NCBI RefSeq assembly: GCF_001748085.1
Contig: NZ_BBZK01000004.1
Span: 310,001-374,000 of the forward strand
DNA: 64,000 bases
Direction: 5' to 3'
Origin: Streptomyces sp. TP-A0874
GTDB taxonomy: Bacteria; Actinomycetota; Actinomycetes; Streptomycetales; Streptomycetaceae
Under the pieces are notes generated by a model, which was given only the letters and a program-made list of their open reading frames with translations, did not search any database and was not told the DNA's origin. Below, piece after piece: positions 17,458 to 27,532 of this stretch; the first letter of the stretch is position 1, and each line of letters starts with the position of its first letter. The translations under genes and the position numbers were made by a program.

Positions 17458-18471
17458 TCAGCCATCCGGCTCGGGCTCGGCTCCCGTCCCGAAGAGGCCG
17501 TCGCCCGGGGAGGGCGGCCGTCCGGTCACCCGGAGCGCCGGCCACTTCCTGCGCCCGGCCGCCCGCGCCGGCCCCAGGCCCGTCCGGCGGGCTTCCCGGC
17601 GGGCCTCCCGGGCGATCGGAAGATAGCGCAGCCGCTCCGGCAACACGGGTACCACGGCCCGCACCGCCTTGCCGAGGCGGCGCAGGGCCCGCTCCTGCCG
17701 CTCGGTCCACTCCAGGCCGATCGCCTCCCGGGCTTCCGGGGGCATCAGTCCGACGGTCAGGAAGCGGCGCGCCCGCGTCAGCGGGGGCAGCAGCACGGGC
17801 CAGGCCGCCCGGGCCAACTTGCGCAGCACCGCCGGACCGCGGTCCGGCGGTGGGACGGAGAGGTCGAGGGAGGTGAGCTCCTGGCTGATCCGGGTCGGTT
17901 CGATCACGTCGCGCAGCATGGCGCGGTAGTACGGCCAGAACTCCTCCGGCGACCGCGGCATGTCCTGGTCCCGGAGGCCGAGGATCCGGCCGACCCGCAG
18001 CCACTCCGCGTAGAGCTGGCGCTCCTGGGCGGGGCTGAAGGGGCGGCCCAGGTAGCGCTGGGCGTGCTGGTAGACCGGGAAGCCGGTGGCGTGCACCCAG
18101 GCGTAGACGTCCGGAGTCAGGGCCCGGTAGGGACGGCCATGGGCATCGGTGCCCTGGATGGAGGCGTGGAGGCGACGGAGCCGGCGTCCCTCCTCTGCCG
18201 CCCGCTCTCCGCCGTAGACCCACAGCTGGAGGGAGCGGAGCGAGCGCTCGGCTCGCCCCCAGGGGTCGGTGCGGAAGACCGAGTAGTCGTCCACCCCGGC
18301 GCTGACCGCCGGGTGCGCCACCTGCATCACCAGCGCGGCGGGCAGCGACATCACGGCCCGGAGGTCGCCCGCGATGCTCCACAGCACGCCTCCGACCGGC
18401 GGCGGGGCCGGCGTGGACCGCTCCGCCTCGCCCGTCCCGCCGCTGGTCCCGATATCGTTCTCCCTGGTCAC
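17458..18471 (-). CDS. Oxygenase MpaB family protein (DUF2236)
   Basis: About 337 residues of the DUF2236/latex-clearing-like family, thought to be haem-binding oxygenases. Characteristic blocks are VMQVAHPAVSAGVDDYS (His near residue 50), AWVHATGF (His near residue 120) and the Trp-rich PEEFWPYYRAML. There is no signal peptide. The tail (from about residue 280) is basic, rich in Arg and Ala. I chose GTG 18471; a frame extension to 18528 would begin MGRPTG but lies outside the conserved fold. Substrate unknown. It is divergent from the MerR regulator at 18604, which might control it. Confidence 0.82.
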   Translation of the reverse strand: MTRENDIGTSGGTGEAERSTPAPPPVGGVLWSIAGDLRAVMSLPAALVMQVAHPAVSAGVDDYSVFRTDPWGRAERSLRSLQLWVYGGERAAEEGRRLRRLHASIQGTDAHGRPYRALTPDVYAWVHATGFPVYQHAQRYLGRPFSPAQERQLYAEWLRVGRILGLRDQDMPRSPEEFWPYYRAMLRDVIEPTRISQELTSLDLSVPPPDRGPAVLRKLARAAWPVLLPPLTRARRFLTVGLMPPEAREAIGLEWTERQERALRRLGKAVRAVVPVLPERLRYLPIAREARREARRTGLGPARAAGRRKWPALRVTGRPPSPGDGLFGTGAEPEPDG

Positions 18472-18603
18472 ACCGCCCCCAGCGAACTTGTGGCCGGCTT
18501 CCTGGGTACCCCCCGTCGGGCGTCCCACTCCAGCCCCCGGTACATCGACCGTAGTCTTGGCTCACCCGGGATCTTTCCGCCAACCAGAGAGCGAGGCCAG
18601 CCC

Positions 18604-19335
18604 ATGCCCCAGCCGCTCGCAGCCGACGGGCTGACGGTAGACGAGCTGGCCGCCCGGGCAGGCGTGACGGTCCGCACGGTCCGCTTCTACGGCACCCGGG
18701 GGCTCCTGCCGCCCCCGGAGATAGGCCCGCGGCGGGTGGGCCGTTACGGTTCCCGGCATCTGGCGCGGCTGGCCCTGATCGAGGAGCTCCGGAACCAGGG
18801 GATGACGCTCGCCGGCGTCGAGCGCTACCTGCGGCGGTTGCCCCCCGATCTGCACGCCCAGGATCTGGCGATCCACCGGGCGCTGGTGGCCTCCTGGGCC
18901 CCGGAGTCGGCGGAGGAGACGACCCGGGAGCAACTGGAGCGGCGGGCCGGGCGCCCGTTGGAGGAGGACGACGTCGAGCGGCTGGCCGCGATGGGCGTCC
19001 TGTCCCGGACCGCTGAGCCCACCGTCTTCGAGGTGGACGCCGGCATCCTCCATCTGGGGTTGCGGCTGCTGGACCTGCCGGTCGGCCTGGAGACGATACG
19101 GGCGGCCCGGCAGGTGGTCCTCGGGCACACCAGGGAGGCCGCCCGTGAGTTGAGCCGCCTCTTCCACGCGGAGGTGTGGGAGCCCTACCGGCTGCGCGGC
19201 AGCGAACCGGACGACGACGATGAGGCGATGCGCACGCTGTCGGCCCAGATGCAGCCGATGGTGGTACAGGCGCTGGTGACGGCCTTTCAGCGCTCGATGC
19301 GGGAGGAGCTGCGGGCCTCACCCCGGGAGGAGTGA
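18604..19335 (+). CDS. MerR family transcriptional regulator
   Basis: A 243-residue regulator. The winged helix at residues 8-75 starts LTVDELAARAGVTVRTVRFYG and contains the typical YGSRHLARLALIEELRNQG coil entry. The C-terminal part (from about residue 100) is helical, large and without the Cys cluster of metal sensors, so an organic or acyl-CoA-type ligand is more likely. ATG 18604 has a GCGAGG-like site upstream. It lies just before a convergently oriented beta-oxidation operon (19379-24066) and divergent to the MpaB gene; control of either is an inference from position. Confidence 0.88.
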   Translation: MPQPLAADGLTVDELAARAGVTVRTVRFYGTRGLLPPPEIGPRRVGRYGSRHLARLALIEELRNQGMTLAGVERYLRRLPPDLHAQDLAIHRALVASWAPESAEETTREQLERRAGRPLEEDDVERLAAMGVLSRTAEPTVFEVDAGILHLGLRLLDLPVGLETIRAARQVVLGHTREAARELSRLFHAEVWEPYRLRGSEPDDDDEAMRTLSAQMQPMVVQALVTAFQRSMREELRASPREE

Positions 19336-19378
19336 GCCCCGCAGCAGACGGGCACCGCGCGCCTCGGCGCGGCGCCGC

Positions 19379-21562
19379 TCATCGCTCGTCGGTGAAGCTC
19401 TCTCCCCGCTCGGCCTTCTCCACCAGCAGTCGGGGCGGGGCGAACCGGTCGCCGTAGGCCTCCTGGAGTTCGCGGGCACGGGCCACGAAACCGGGCAGGC
19501 CACCCTCGTAGCCGTTGATGTACTGGAGGACCCCGCCGGTCCAGCCCGGGAAGCCGATGCCGAGGATCGAGCCGATGTTGGCGTCGGCCACCGAGGTGAG
19601 GACGTTCTCCTCCAGGCAGCGGACGCTGTCGATGGCCTCGACGAACAGCATCCGCTCCTTCAGGTCGGCGAACGTGACCTCCTCCGGCGTCCGCCGACCC
19701 GACAGGAAGTGCTCACGCAGACCCGGCCAGAGGCCGGCCCGCTCACCGTCCGCGTAGTCGTAGAAGCCGGCGCCCCCGGCCCGGCCGGTCCGTCCGAACT
19801 CGTCGATCATCCGGTCGATCACGGCTTCGGCCGGGTGCGGCTGCCAGGTGCCGCCCGCCTCCTCGACGGCGCGTCGGGACTCCTCGCGGATCCTCCGCGG
19901 CAGGGTGAGCGTCAGCTCGTCCACCAGCGACAGCACCTTGGCCGGGTACCCGGCCTGGGCGGCGGCCTGCTCGACGGTGGCGGGGTCGATGCCCTCCCCG
20001 ACCATCGCCACACCTTCGTTGATGAAGTGTCCGATCACCCTGGAGGTGAAGAACCCGCGCGAGTCGTTGACGACGATCGGCGTCTTGCGGATCTGCCGCA
20101 CCAGGTCGAAGGCGCGGGCCAGCGCCTCCTCACTGGTCCGCTCGCCCTTGACGATCTCCACCAGCGGCATCTTGTCGACCGGGGAGAAGAAGTGCAGGCC
20201 GATGAAGTCCGCGGGGCGCTGGACGCCTTCGGCGAGCATGCCGATCGGCAGCGTCGAGGTGTTGGAGCACAGCAGCGCGTCCGGCTCGACCACCCCCTCG
20301 ATCTCCTTGAAGACCTCGTGCTTGACGGAGGGGTCCTCGAAGACCGCCTCGATCACCGCTTCGCAGCCGGCCAGTTCTGCGGGGTCGGTGACCGGGGTGA
20401 TCCGCGCCAGCAGGGCGTCCCGCTCCTCCTCGGTGGTGCGTCCCTTGGCCACCGCCTTCGCCAGCAGCCCGGCGGAGTAGGCCTTGCCCCGCTCGGCGGC
20501 TTCCCGGGAGACGTCCTTGAGAAGGACCTCCATCCCGGCCCGCGCGCAGGAGTAGGCGATTCCGGCGCCCATCATCCCGGCGCCGAGCACGGCCACCTTG
20601 CGGACGGTGCGCGACGCCACCCCGCTCGGCCGGCCGGCCCCGGAGTTCACGGCCTGGAGGTCGAAGAAGAAGGCCTGGATCATGTTCTTGGCGGTCTGGC
20701 CGATGACCAGCTCGGTGAAGTAACGCGCCTCGATGACCTGGGCCGTCTCGAAGTCGACCTGTGCTCCCTCGACGGCGGCGGCGAGGATGTTGCGCGGCGC
20801 CGGGTACGGTGCGCCCGCGGTCTGCTTCTTCAGGTTCGCGGGGAAGGCCGGCAGGTTCGCCGCGAACTTCGGGTGGGACGGGTCGCCGCCCGGGATCCGG
20901 TAGCCCTCGGTGTCCCAGGGTTGCCGGGACTCCGGGTTGGCGTCGATGAACTCGCGGGCCAGGGTCAGCATCTCCTCCCGGCTGCTCGCGACCTGGTGGA
21001 CGAGACCGGCCTCCCGCGCGCGTACCGGGCTGTACCGGGTGCCCTGCAGAAGGACCTTCAGCAGCGCGTCGGCGATGCCGAGCAGCCGTACGGTGCGGAC
21101 GACTCCGCCGCCGCCCGGCAGGAGCCCGAGGCTCACCTCGGGGCATCCGATCTTGGAGCCCGGTGCGTCCAGGGCGATCCGGTGGTGGCAGGCGAGCGCG
21201 AGCTCGAAACCGCCACCGAGGGCCGCGCCGTTGATCGCGGCGACCACCGGCTTGCCGAGCGTCTCCAGACGTCGCAGGGCGCGTTTGACCGCCATCCCGG
21301 AGTCGAACGCCTGCTGCGCCTGCTCCGGCCCGAGGCTGCGGAGGTCCCGCAGGTCGCCGCCGGCGAAGAAGGTCTTCTTCGCCGAGGTGACGATGACGCC
21401 CCGCACCGTGTCCGACTCGGCCACCAGGCGGTCGACGACGGCCGACAGCGAGGAGCGGAAGGCTGCGTTCATGGTGTTCGCGGACTGTTCCGGATCGTCC
21501 AGGACGAGGGTCACGACCCCGGTGTCGTCCTGTTCCCAGCCGATGGTGTTGATCTCGCTCAT
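19379..21562 (-). CDS. fadB: Fatty-acid oxidation complex alpha subunit (enoyl-CoA hydratase / 3-hydroxyacyl-CoA dehydrogenase)
   Basis: A 727-residue bifunctional enzyme of beta-oxidation. Residues 1-190 form a crotonase domain with AAINGAALGGGFELALACH and the second catalytic Glu region GCPEVSLGLLPG. After a linker comes the NAD-binding dehydrogenase (GAGMMGAGIAYSCARAG, about residue 325), with the catalytic His in GLHFFSPVDKMPLVE (about 465). Two HCDH C-terminal domains follow. ATG 21562 has GGGGGT upstream on its strand. The thiolase gene ends 38 bases before, giving a FadA-FadB pair as in other actinobacteria. The product feeds acetyl-CoA production from long-chain acyl-CoA. Confidence 0.94.
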   Translation of the reverse strand: MSEINTIGWEQDDTGVVTLVLDDPEQSANTMNAAFRSSLSAVVDRLVAESDTVRGVIVTSAKKTFFAGGDLRDLRSLGPEQAQQAFDSGMAVKRALRRLETLGKPVVAAINGAALGGGFELALACHHRIALDAPGSKIGCPEVSLGLLPGGGGVVRTVRLLGIADALLKVLLQGTRYSPVRAREAGLVHQVASSREEMLTLAREFIDANPESRQPWDTEGYRIPGGDPSHPKFAANLPAFPANLKKQTAGAPYPAPRNILAAAVEGAQVDFETAQVIEARYFTELVIGQTAKNMIQAFFFDLQAVNSGAGRPSGVASRTVRKVAVLGAGMMGAGIAYSCARAGMEVLLKDVSREAAERGKAYSAGLLAKAVAKGRTTEEERDALLARITPVTDPAELAGCEAVIEAVFEDPSVKHEVFKEIEGVVEPDALLCSNTSTLPIGMLAEGVQRPADFIGLHFFSPVDKMPLVEIVKGERTSEEALARAFDLVRQIRKTPIVVNDSRGFFTSRVIGHFINEGVAMVGEGIDPATVEQAAAQAGYPAKVLSLVDELTLTLPRRIREESRRAVEEAGGTWQPHPAEAVIDRMIDEFGRTGRAGGAGFYDYADGERAGLWPGLREHFLSGRRTPEEVTFADLKERMLFVEAIDSVRCLEENVLTSVADANIGSILGIGFPGWTGGVLQYINGYEGGLPGFVARARELQEAYGDRFAPPRLLVEKAERGESFTDER

Positions 21563-21600
21563 AGGGGGTTCTCCGTAGCTCAAGGGGTACCGGGGGCGCG

Positions 21601-22815
<1,215 letters not shown>

Positions 22816-22911
22816 TTCTCCAGCAGCCTTTCGGAGCTCACGGTCGGGGGAAGCGGTCGGGCGGGGGCAGTGGGGCTGCTCAGCCGAGGGTAGGGGGCCG
22901 CCAGCGGGTCA

Positions 22912-24066
22912 TCAGCCGGATTCATCCGCCGGTGGCGGGTGCCGCTCCCGCAGCGCGGGCACATCCCAGTCTCGGGCCACCTCGGCGGAGTCCGCACCCG
23001 GCCTCGCCGGCGGTCTGCGCAGCGCCGTGGGGGTCGCCGAGAAGCGAGGGGCCGGTGCGGGCTGGACGATCCCGTCCTCTTCGGTGAAGGTGGCGCGGGC
23101 CGAGAGATGCGGGTGGTCAGGCGCCTCCCGGAGTGAGAGCACGGGCGCCACGCAGGCGTCCGAACCTTCGAAGACGGCTGTCCACTCCTCGCGGGTGCGG
23201 GTCCGGAAGCGGGCGGCGAGGGCCGCGCGGAGCTCCTCCCAACGGGCCGGGTCGCTGCGGTCCGGCAGTTCCTCGGCTCCGCCGAGGAGTCGGGTGAACT
23301 CGGCGTAGAACCGATCCTCCAGGGGGCCGACCGCCATGTGACCACCGTCGGCGGTCTCGAAGGTTCCGTAGAAGGGTGCGCCGCCGTCGAGGAGGTTGAC
23401 TCCCCGGCGATCCTGCCACCTGCCGGCGGCGAGCATGGCGTGGATCATGGCTCCGAGGTGCGCGGTGCCGTCGACGATCGCCGCGTCGACGGTCTGCCCC
23501 GTCCCGGAGGTGCGGGCGTGCTGCAGCGCGGCGAGCACGCCGACGACGAGGTACAGGGACCCGCCCGCGTAGTCGCCGAGGAGGTTGGCGGGGACGGTCG
23601 GCGGGCCGTCGGCCGGACCGATCATGCCCAGCGCCCCGGTGACGGCGATGTAGCCGATGTCGTGTCCGGCCCGCCGGGCCAGTGGCCCCTCCTGCCCCCA
23701 ACCCGTCATCCGCCCGTACACCAGACGCGGGTTGCGGGCCAGACACTCCTCCGGGCCGATCCCCAACCGCTCGGCGACCCCCGGCCGGTACCCCTCCAGC
23801 AGGATGTCGGCACGGGCCGCGAGGTCGAGGGCGGTGGCCACCCCCTCGGAGGTCTTGAGATCGAGCAGCACCGAGCGCTTGTTCCGGTTGGTGAGGTCTA
23901 CCGCCGGATCGACCCCCAGGCCGGAACCGCCCGGACGGTCGACGCGCACCACGTCGGCGCCGAGGTCGGCGAGGAGCATCGCGGCGAACGGCGCCGGTCC
24001 GATGCCGGCCAACTCCACGACGCGTACTCCGGCCAACGGGCCCGGCCCGGCTGCTGCGGCTGCCAT
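22912..24066 (-). CDS. CaiB/BaiF CoA-transferase family protein, alpha-methylacyl-CoA racemase-like
   Basis: A 384-residue class III CoA-transferase-fold protein. The N-terminus GVRVVELAGIGPAPFAAMLLADLGADVVRVDRP is diagnostic, LLEGYRPGVAERLG, RMTGWGQ, and the catalytic-Asp region HDIGYIAVTGAL with NLLGDYAGGSLYLVVG fit alpha-methylacyl-CoA racemases (epimerising 2-methyl branched acyl-CoA so it can be oxidised) better than true transferases. ATG 24066 has GGAG nine bases upstream. It precedes thiolase and alpha-subunit genes, consistent with branched-chain fatty acid or sterol side-chain breakdown. Overlapping palindromes in its promoter (24092-24112) suggest TetR-type control. Confidence 0.88.
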   Translation of the reverse strand: MAAAAAGPGPLAGVRVVELAGIGPAPFAAMLLADLGADVVRVDRPGGSGLGVDPAVDLTNRNKRSVLLDLKTSEGVATALDLAARADILLEGYRPGVAERLGIGPEECLARNPRLVYGRMTGWGQEGPLARRAGHDIGYIAVTGALGMIGPADGPPTVPANLLGDYAGGSLYLVVGVLAALQHARTSGTGQTVDAAIVDGTAHLGAMIHAMLAAGRWQDRRGVNLLDGGAPFYGTFETADGGHMAVGPLEDRFYAEFTRLLGGAEELPDRSDPARWEELRAALAARFRTRTREEWTAVFEGSDACVAPVLSLREAPDHPHLSARATFTEEDGIVQPAPAPRFSATPTALRRPPARPGADSAEVARDWDVPALRERHPPPADESG

Positions 24067-24091
24067 CAAGGCTCCAGCTCTGTGACAGTGT

Positions 24092-24112
24092 TGATGTAAC
24101 ATCAGTGATGTT
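24092..24112. promoter_or_regulatory. Overlapping palindromes upstream of the CoA-transferase gene
   Basis: TGATGTAACATCA (24092-24104, six-base arms) and AACATCAGTGATGTT (24098-24112, seven-base arms) overlap 26-46 bases upstream of the start at 24066. This size and placement fit a TetR-family operator. No TetR gene is present nearby, so the regulator would act in trans. Confidence 0.5.
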
Positions 24113-24344
24113 AAGAACGTGTTCCACTTCGCACAAGCCTCATCCTCCCTCACTCCCCCGGCGGCGCCCCGCTCCGGCCCCGCCACCGGCCCCCGTGACG
24201 GATCTCACCTCCGCGGAACGAACACCGGAAGGCCGCCCGACCGTCAGAGAGGTGAGGGCGTCGGCCGAAGACGGCGGAGGACGAAGGACCACCGCCGACC
24301 TCGGGCGCCCGCTGGGAGAACCTGAGCGATCGAGGAGGCAGGCG

Positions 24345-24758
24345 TTGTCCCAACTCATCGAGCGAACGGTCGGAGCCGGACTCATCGGGACCGGATCAGA
24401 GGTCACCGATGTCTCCGCGTTGCTCCGCTATGCCTGCCGCGATCCCCTGGCGGTCACCATCAGCTTCCCTCCGCAGGCCTCGCTCGCCGGCTCCGACGTC
24501 TCCTGGGTCTTCGCCCGGGACCTGCTCGCCGCCGGCCTGCGGAAGCCCTCCGGGGAAGGGGACATCCGGGTGCAGCCGGTCAGCAGCGCGGTCACCGTGC
24601 TGGAGTTCCACGCACCCGAGGGGATGGCCCTGGTCCAGCTCAGCACCGCGGAGCTGCGGCGCTTCCTCGACCACTGCTACGCCATGGTCCCGTGGGGCCG
24701 GGAAGAGCCGTGCCGGAACCTGGACCGGGAACTGGCGGCGCTGCTCCGTCGTCCCTGA
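24345..24758 (+). CDS. SsgA family sporulation/cell division regulator
   Basis: A 137-residue SsgA-like protein (SALP), a family restricted to morphologically complex actinobacteria that controls septum site selection and spore wall synthesis. Family marks are the RYACRDPLAVTISF strand, DVSWVFARDLLAAGLRKPSGEGDIRVQP in the middle (seen at residues 55-85) and the C-terminal REEPCRNLDRELAALL. The start is TTG 24345, because GAGGAGG (24332-24338) lies six bases upstream; longer in-frame starts would add about 80 residues of non-conserved sequence. It stands alone. Which SALP this is cannot be decided from sequence reading. Confidence 0.87.
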   Translation: MSQLIERTVGAGLIGTGSEVTDVSALLRYACRDPLAVTISFPPQASLAGSDVSWVFARDLLAAGLRKPSGEGDIRVQPVSSAVTVLEFHAPEGMALVQLSTAELRRFLDHCYAMVPWGREEPCRNLDRELAALLRRP

Positions 24759-24886
24759 CCTTCTGACCGCTCGGACCGCAGCCGCCGGTGCCGGGGAGGG
24801 CACGCCGGCCACCGGCGGCCCACGGTTCCGGGAACGGGCGGACACGGCTGCGGCGTCGGGGATCGTCGACAGCCGACGATCCCGAT

Positions 24887-24915
24887 TTGGCGATGCGGCG
24901 GCCGCCCCGTAGAGT
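24887..24915 (+). promoter_or_regulatory. HrdB-type promoter of the initiator tRNA
   Basis: A -35 TTGGCG (24887-24892) and a -10 TAGAGT (24910-24915) are separated by exactly 17 bases. The tRNA begins 13 bases past the -10 box. Confidence 0.7.
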
Positions 24916-24927
24916 CAAGGTCAACGA

Positions 24928-25001
24928 CGCGGGGTGGAGCAGCTCGGTAGCTCGCTGGGCTCATAACCCAGAGGTCGCAGGTTCAAATCCTGTCCCCGCT
25001 A
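24928..25001 (+). tRNA. tRNA-fMet (CAT), initiator
   Basis: A 74-base cloverleaf with anticodon CAT in the loop CTCATAA. Position 1 (C) does not pair with position 72 (T), and the anticodon stem ends in three G-C pairs (GGG/CCC); both are hallmarks of initiator tRNA. The T arm reads GGTTCAAATCC. The CCA end is not encoded (the sequence continues ACT). It has its own promoter (24887-24915) and a strong terminator at once after it. Confidence 0.95.
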
Positions 25002-25008
25002 CTGGAAA

Positions 25009-25049
25009 GGGAAGGACCGGTGCCCAGGCACCGGTCCTTCCCTCTTTTT
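25009..25049 (+). terminator. Rho-independent terminator of tRNA-fMet
   Basis: Sixteen-base perfect arms (25009-25024 and 25027-25042) with a two-base loop are followed by CTCTTTTT. This is one of the few terminators in the window with a true T-run. Confidence 0.9.
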
Positions 25050-25161
25050 CACCGTCGCCCCACCCCGTGATCCGCCCCGGGCGCCCCGGCGGCCAGTCGT
25101 GGTTCCGACCGCCCCCGGCGCCCCGCCCGTCGAACGGCGGCGCCGGGGTCGGTCAGGGTTT

Positions 25162-26139
25162 TCAGCCGGCGGCTTCCCGACGGGCCGCTCGGCGTGCGAG
25201 GAGCGCCTCACGGCGCTCGTCGAACTTGGTGGCCTGTCCGTCCAGGCCCTCCATGAACAGGCCCAGTTCCTCCTGGGCGGCGAGCCCCTCCGGCCCGAGT
25301 CCGGAGATGTCCAGCGCCTTCAGGAAGCGCAACACCGGCTGGAGCACGTCGTCGTGGTGGATCCGCAGGTTGTATATCCCGCCGATGGCCATCTGGGCGG
25401 CGGCCCGTTCGAAGCCGGGCATGCCGTGCCCCGGCATCCGGAAGTTGACGACGACGTCACGCACCGCGGCCATGGTCTGGTCGGGGGCGAGCTCGAAGGC
25501 CTTCCGGAGCAGGTTCCGGTAGAAGACCATGTGGAGGTTCTCGTCGGTTGCTATCCGGGCCAGCATCCGGTCGCACACCGGGTCGCCGGAGTGGTGGCCG
25601 GTGTTTCGGTGCGATATGCGGGTGGCGAGTTCCTGGAAGGCCACGTACGCCACCGAGTGCAGCATGCTGTGGCGGTTGTCCGACTCGAACCCCTCCGACA
25701 TGTGCGCCATCCGGAAGCGTTCCAGCTCGACCGGGTCGACGGCTCGGGTGGTCAGCAGGTAGTCCCGCATGACGATGCCGTGCCGGCCCTCCTCCGCCGT
25801 CCAGCGGTGCACCCAGTTGCCCCAGGCGCCGTCGCGGCCGAAGAGGGTGGCGATCTCATGGTGGTAGCTGGGCAGGTTGTCCTCCGTCAGCAGGTTCACC
25901 ACGAGGGCGGTTCGCCCGATCGCGCTGACCTTCGACTGCTCCGGGGCCCACGGTTCGCCGCCCATGACACCGTCGAAGTCCCGCCCCTCACTCCAGGGAA
26001 CGTACTCGTGCGGCATCCAGTCCTTGGCGACGGTGAGGTGACGGTTGAGTTCGGTCTCGACCACCTCTTCGAGGGCGTAGAGGAGTCGGGCGTCGGTCCA
26101 TGTCTCCGAGGTCGCGAGAGGGCTGGGGCTGATCGTCAC
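25162..26139 (-). CDS. Acyl-[acyl-carrier-protein] desaturase (DesA-like)
   Basis: A 325-residue soluble di-iron desaturase introducing a double bond into acyl-ACP. The two metal-binding EExxH-type motifs are TAEEGRHG (about residue 130) and DENLHMVFY (about 215). ELNRHLTVAKDWMPHEYVPW near the N-terminus holds the first Glu ligand. GTG 26139 follows AGGAG by seven bases. The gene stands alone. A large imperfect palindrome at 26168-26196 covers its promoter, so it is probably under dedicated repression, perhaps by a fatty-acid-sensing TetR protein encoded elsewhere. Confidence 0.93.
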   Translation of the reverse strand: MTISPSPLATSETWTDARLLYALEEVVETELNRHLTVAKDWMPHEYVPWSEGRDFDGVMGGEPWAPEQSKVSAIGRTALVVNLLTEDNLPSYHHEIATLFGRDGAWGNWVHRWTAEEGRHGIVMRDYLLTTRAVDPVELERFRMAHMSEGFESDNRHSMLHSVAYVAFQELATRISHRNTGHHSGDPVCDRMLARIATDENLHMVFYRNLLRKAFELAPDQTMAAVRDVVVNFRMPGHGMPGFERAAAQMAIGGIYNLRIHHDDVLQPVLRFLKALDISGLGPEGLAAQEELGLFMEGLDGQATKFDERREALLARRAARREAAG

Positions 26140-26167
26140 AGAGGCTCCTGGGGAGGCGAGGGTGCAC

Positions 26168-26196
26168 CTACGGCTCCGTAGGTTACGTAGCCGTAG
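26168..26196. promoter_or_regulatory. 29-bp imperfect palindrome over the desaturase promoter
   Basis: Thirteen-base arms (26168-26180 and 26184-26196) match at 12 positions around a three-base centre. A smaller perfect 8-2-8 palindrome, ACCTACGGCTCCGTAGGT, overlaps its left end. On the minus strand TTGGCC, 17 bases, then TACGTA could form -35/-10 boxes inside it. The size fits a TetR-family operator. Confidence 0.6.
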
Positions 26197-26332
26197 GTTA
26201 AGCCCAGGCCAAGGCAGTGGCCAAAGTGAGGGAACTTTGTCCGCATGACGGGCGGATCGCTCGGTCCGGGTCGCCCGGGGCGACCGGAACGAACCGCCAC
26301 CGCCTGCCGGGCCGCCAGGGCTGACAAAGACG

Positions 26333-27379
26333 TCAGCTGTCGGCCCGTCCCACCAGATCGGCGGGGTCGGTGTTCGCTCCGCAGAGCACCACGCACACCT
26401 TCTCACCTGCGGCGGGCCGGTAGCCCCGGATTGGCGCCCCCGCCGTCCGCTCCTGGCCCGGCGGCCGGGACCATCCGGCCGTGAGGGCGGCGAACGCGGC
26501 CGCGGTGCCGTGCTCGACGGCGATCCGGCAGTGGTCCCACAGCTGTTGCCGGGCCCGCAGGATCCCGGTGTCCGGGACGGTCAGGGAATCCGCCCCCACC
26601 TGCCGGGCCGCGTGCAGGGCCAGGGCGGAGACACGGCGGGCGCCGAGGGAGTCCGCCGCCACCGAGTCGACCGGGACGTCCACCGGTGAGCCTGCCTCCA
26701 GCGCGGCGTTCAACGCCCGGCAGTTCTCCGGCTCCACCGCCACGGTCCGCACCCCGTGCTCGCGGGCCGCGGTGGCGACCCCGGCGAAGAGTCCACCGCC
26801 ACCGACGGCGACCAGCACCGTGTCGAGGCCGGGGAGCTGGGAGCACACCTCCTCCAGCAGGGTGCCGGCGCCGGCCGCGATCAGCGGATGGTCGTACGCC
26901 TGCGAGGTGAGCGCCCCGGTCTCGGCGGCGAATCGCTCGCAGGCGGCCCGGGACTCGGCGTACTCGGTGCCCACCTGCCGGACCTCGGCGCCGTAGGCGC
27001 GCAGTCCGGCGACCTTCACCGCGGGGGCGGTGGCCGGGACGAAGACGGTGGCGGTGACCCCCTGCTGCCGGGCGGCCCAGGCACAGGCGAGTCCGGCGTT
27101 GCCCCCGGAGGCGATAGTCACCCCCGCCTCCGGCAGGGTCCCCGCCTCTCGGTGCGCCAGTAGGAAGTTCTGCGCCCCACGGGCCTTGAACGACCCGGTG
27201 TGCTGCATGAACTCGAGCGCCAGCCAGACCTCACCGGGCCCCTGTGGGACGTCGGGTCCCAGGCCGTCCCGGCTGCCTTGGGACGCGTCCGGGTCCAGCC
27301 GGGCCAGGGTCACCTGCCGGACCCTGCCCGCGATCCGGCCGGCCGCGGACCTGACATCGCCGTACGTGAGCTGCTGCAC
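26333..27379 (-). CDS. PLP-dependent serine/threonine dehydratase family protein
   Basis: A 348-residue fold-type II pyridoxal-phosphate enzyme, deaminating serine or threonine to a keto acid. The PLP Lys is in HTGSFKARGAQNF (about residue 62), the substrate loop is ASGGNAGLACAWAA, and the phosphate-binding glycine loop is VAVGGGGLFAG (about 195). No regulatory ACT domain is present, so it is of the catabolic or biosynthetic short form. The asparagine loop usually reads SxGNHAQ/G; here SGGNAG fits serine dehydratase-like members. ATG 27379 follows no clear ribosome binding site. It is flanked by an 8-base tandem repeat (27431-27454) upstream. Confidence 0.88.
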   Translation of the reverse strand: MQQLTYGDVRSAAGRIAGRVRQVTLARLDPDASQGSRDGLGPDVPQGPGEVWLALEFMQHTGSFKARGAQNFLLAHREAGTLPEAGVTIASGGNAGLACAWAARQQGVTATVFVPATAPAVKVAGLRAYGAEVRQVGTEYAESRAACERFAAETGALTSQAYDHPLIAAGAGTLLEEVCSQLPGLDTVLVAVGGGGLFAGVATAAREHGVRTVAVEPENCRALNAALEAGSPVDVPVDSVAADSLGARRVSALALHAARQVGADSLTVPDTGILRARQQLWDHCRIAVEHGTAAAFAALTAGWSRPPGQERTAGAPIRGYRPAAGEKVCVVLCGANTDPADLVGRADS

Positions 27380-27430
27380 GGTTCGCTCCTGGGCGAGGGG
27401 TTCCCGCCGGACGTCGGAGCCGGCCGGTGC

Positions 27431-27454
27431 CGATGCGTCGATGCGTCGATGCGT
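27431..27454 (+). repeat. Three tandem copies of CGATGCGT
   Basis: Perfect head-to-tail octamers lie in the 153-base gap between the dehydratase start and the whiB-like gene end. No coding role is visible. Confidence 0.8.
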
Positions 27455-27532
27455 CGGGCCAGCACACTCTACGACCGCACCCGGCGGGGCCGAGGTCCGC
27501 CCCGGTGGCTCCGGACCAGGCGAGGCGGAAGC

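Noticed and set aside
17359..18603. Extension of the MerR frame upstream across the MpaB gene
   Set aside because: The winged helix begins at residue 8 from ATG 18604; the rest is antisense to the MpaB-type gene.
24105..24344. N-terminal extension of the SsgA-like protein from ATG 24105
   Set aside because: It would add 80 residues with no family similarity, while TTG 24345 has a strong ribosome binding site at the right distance.
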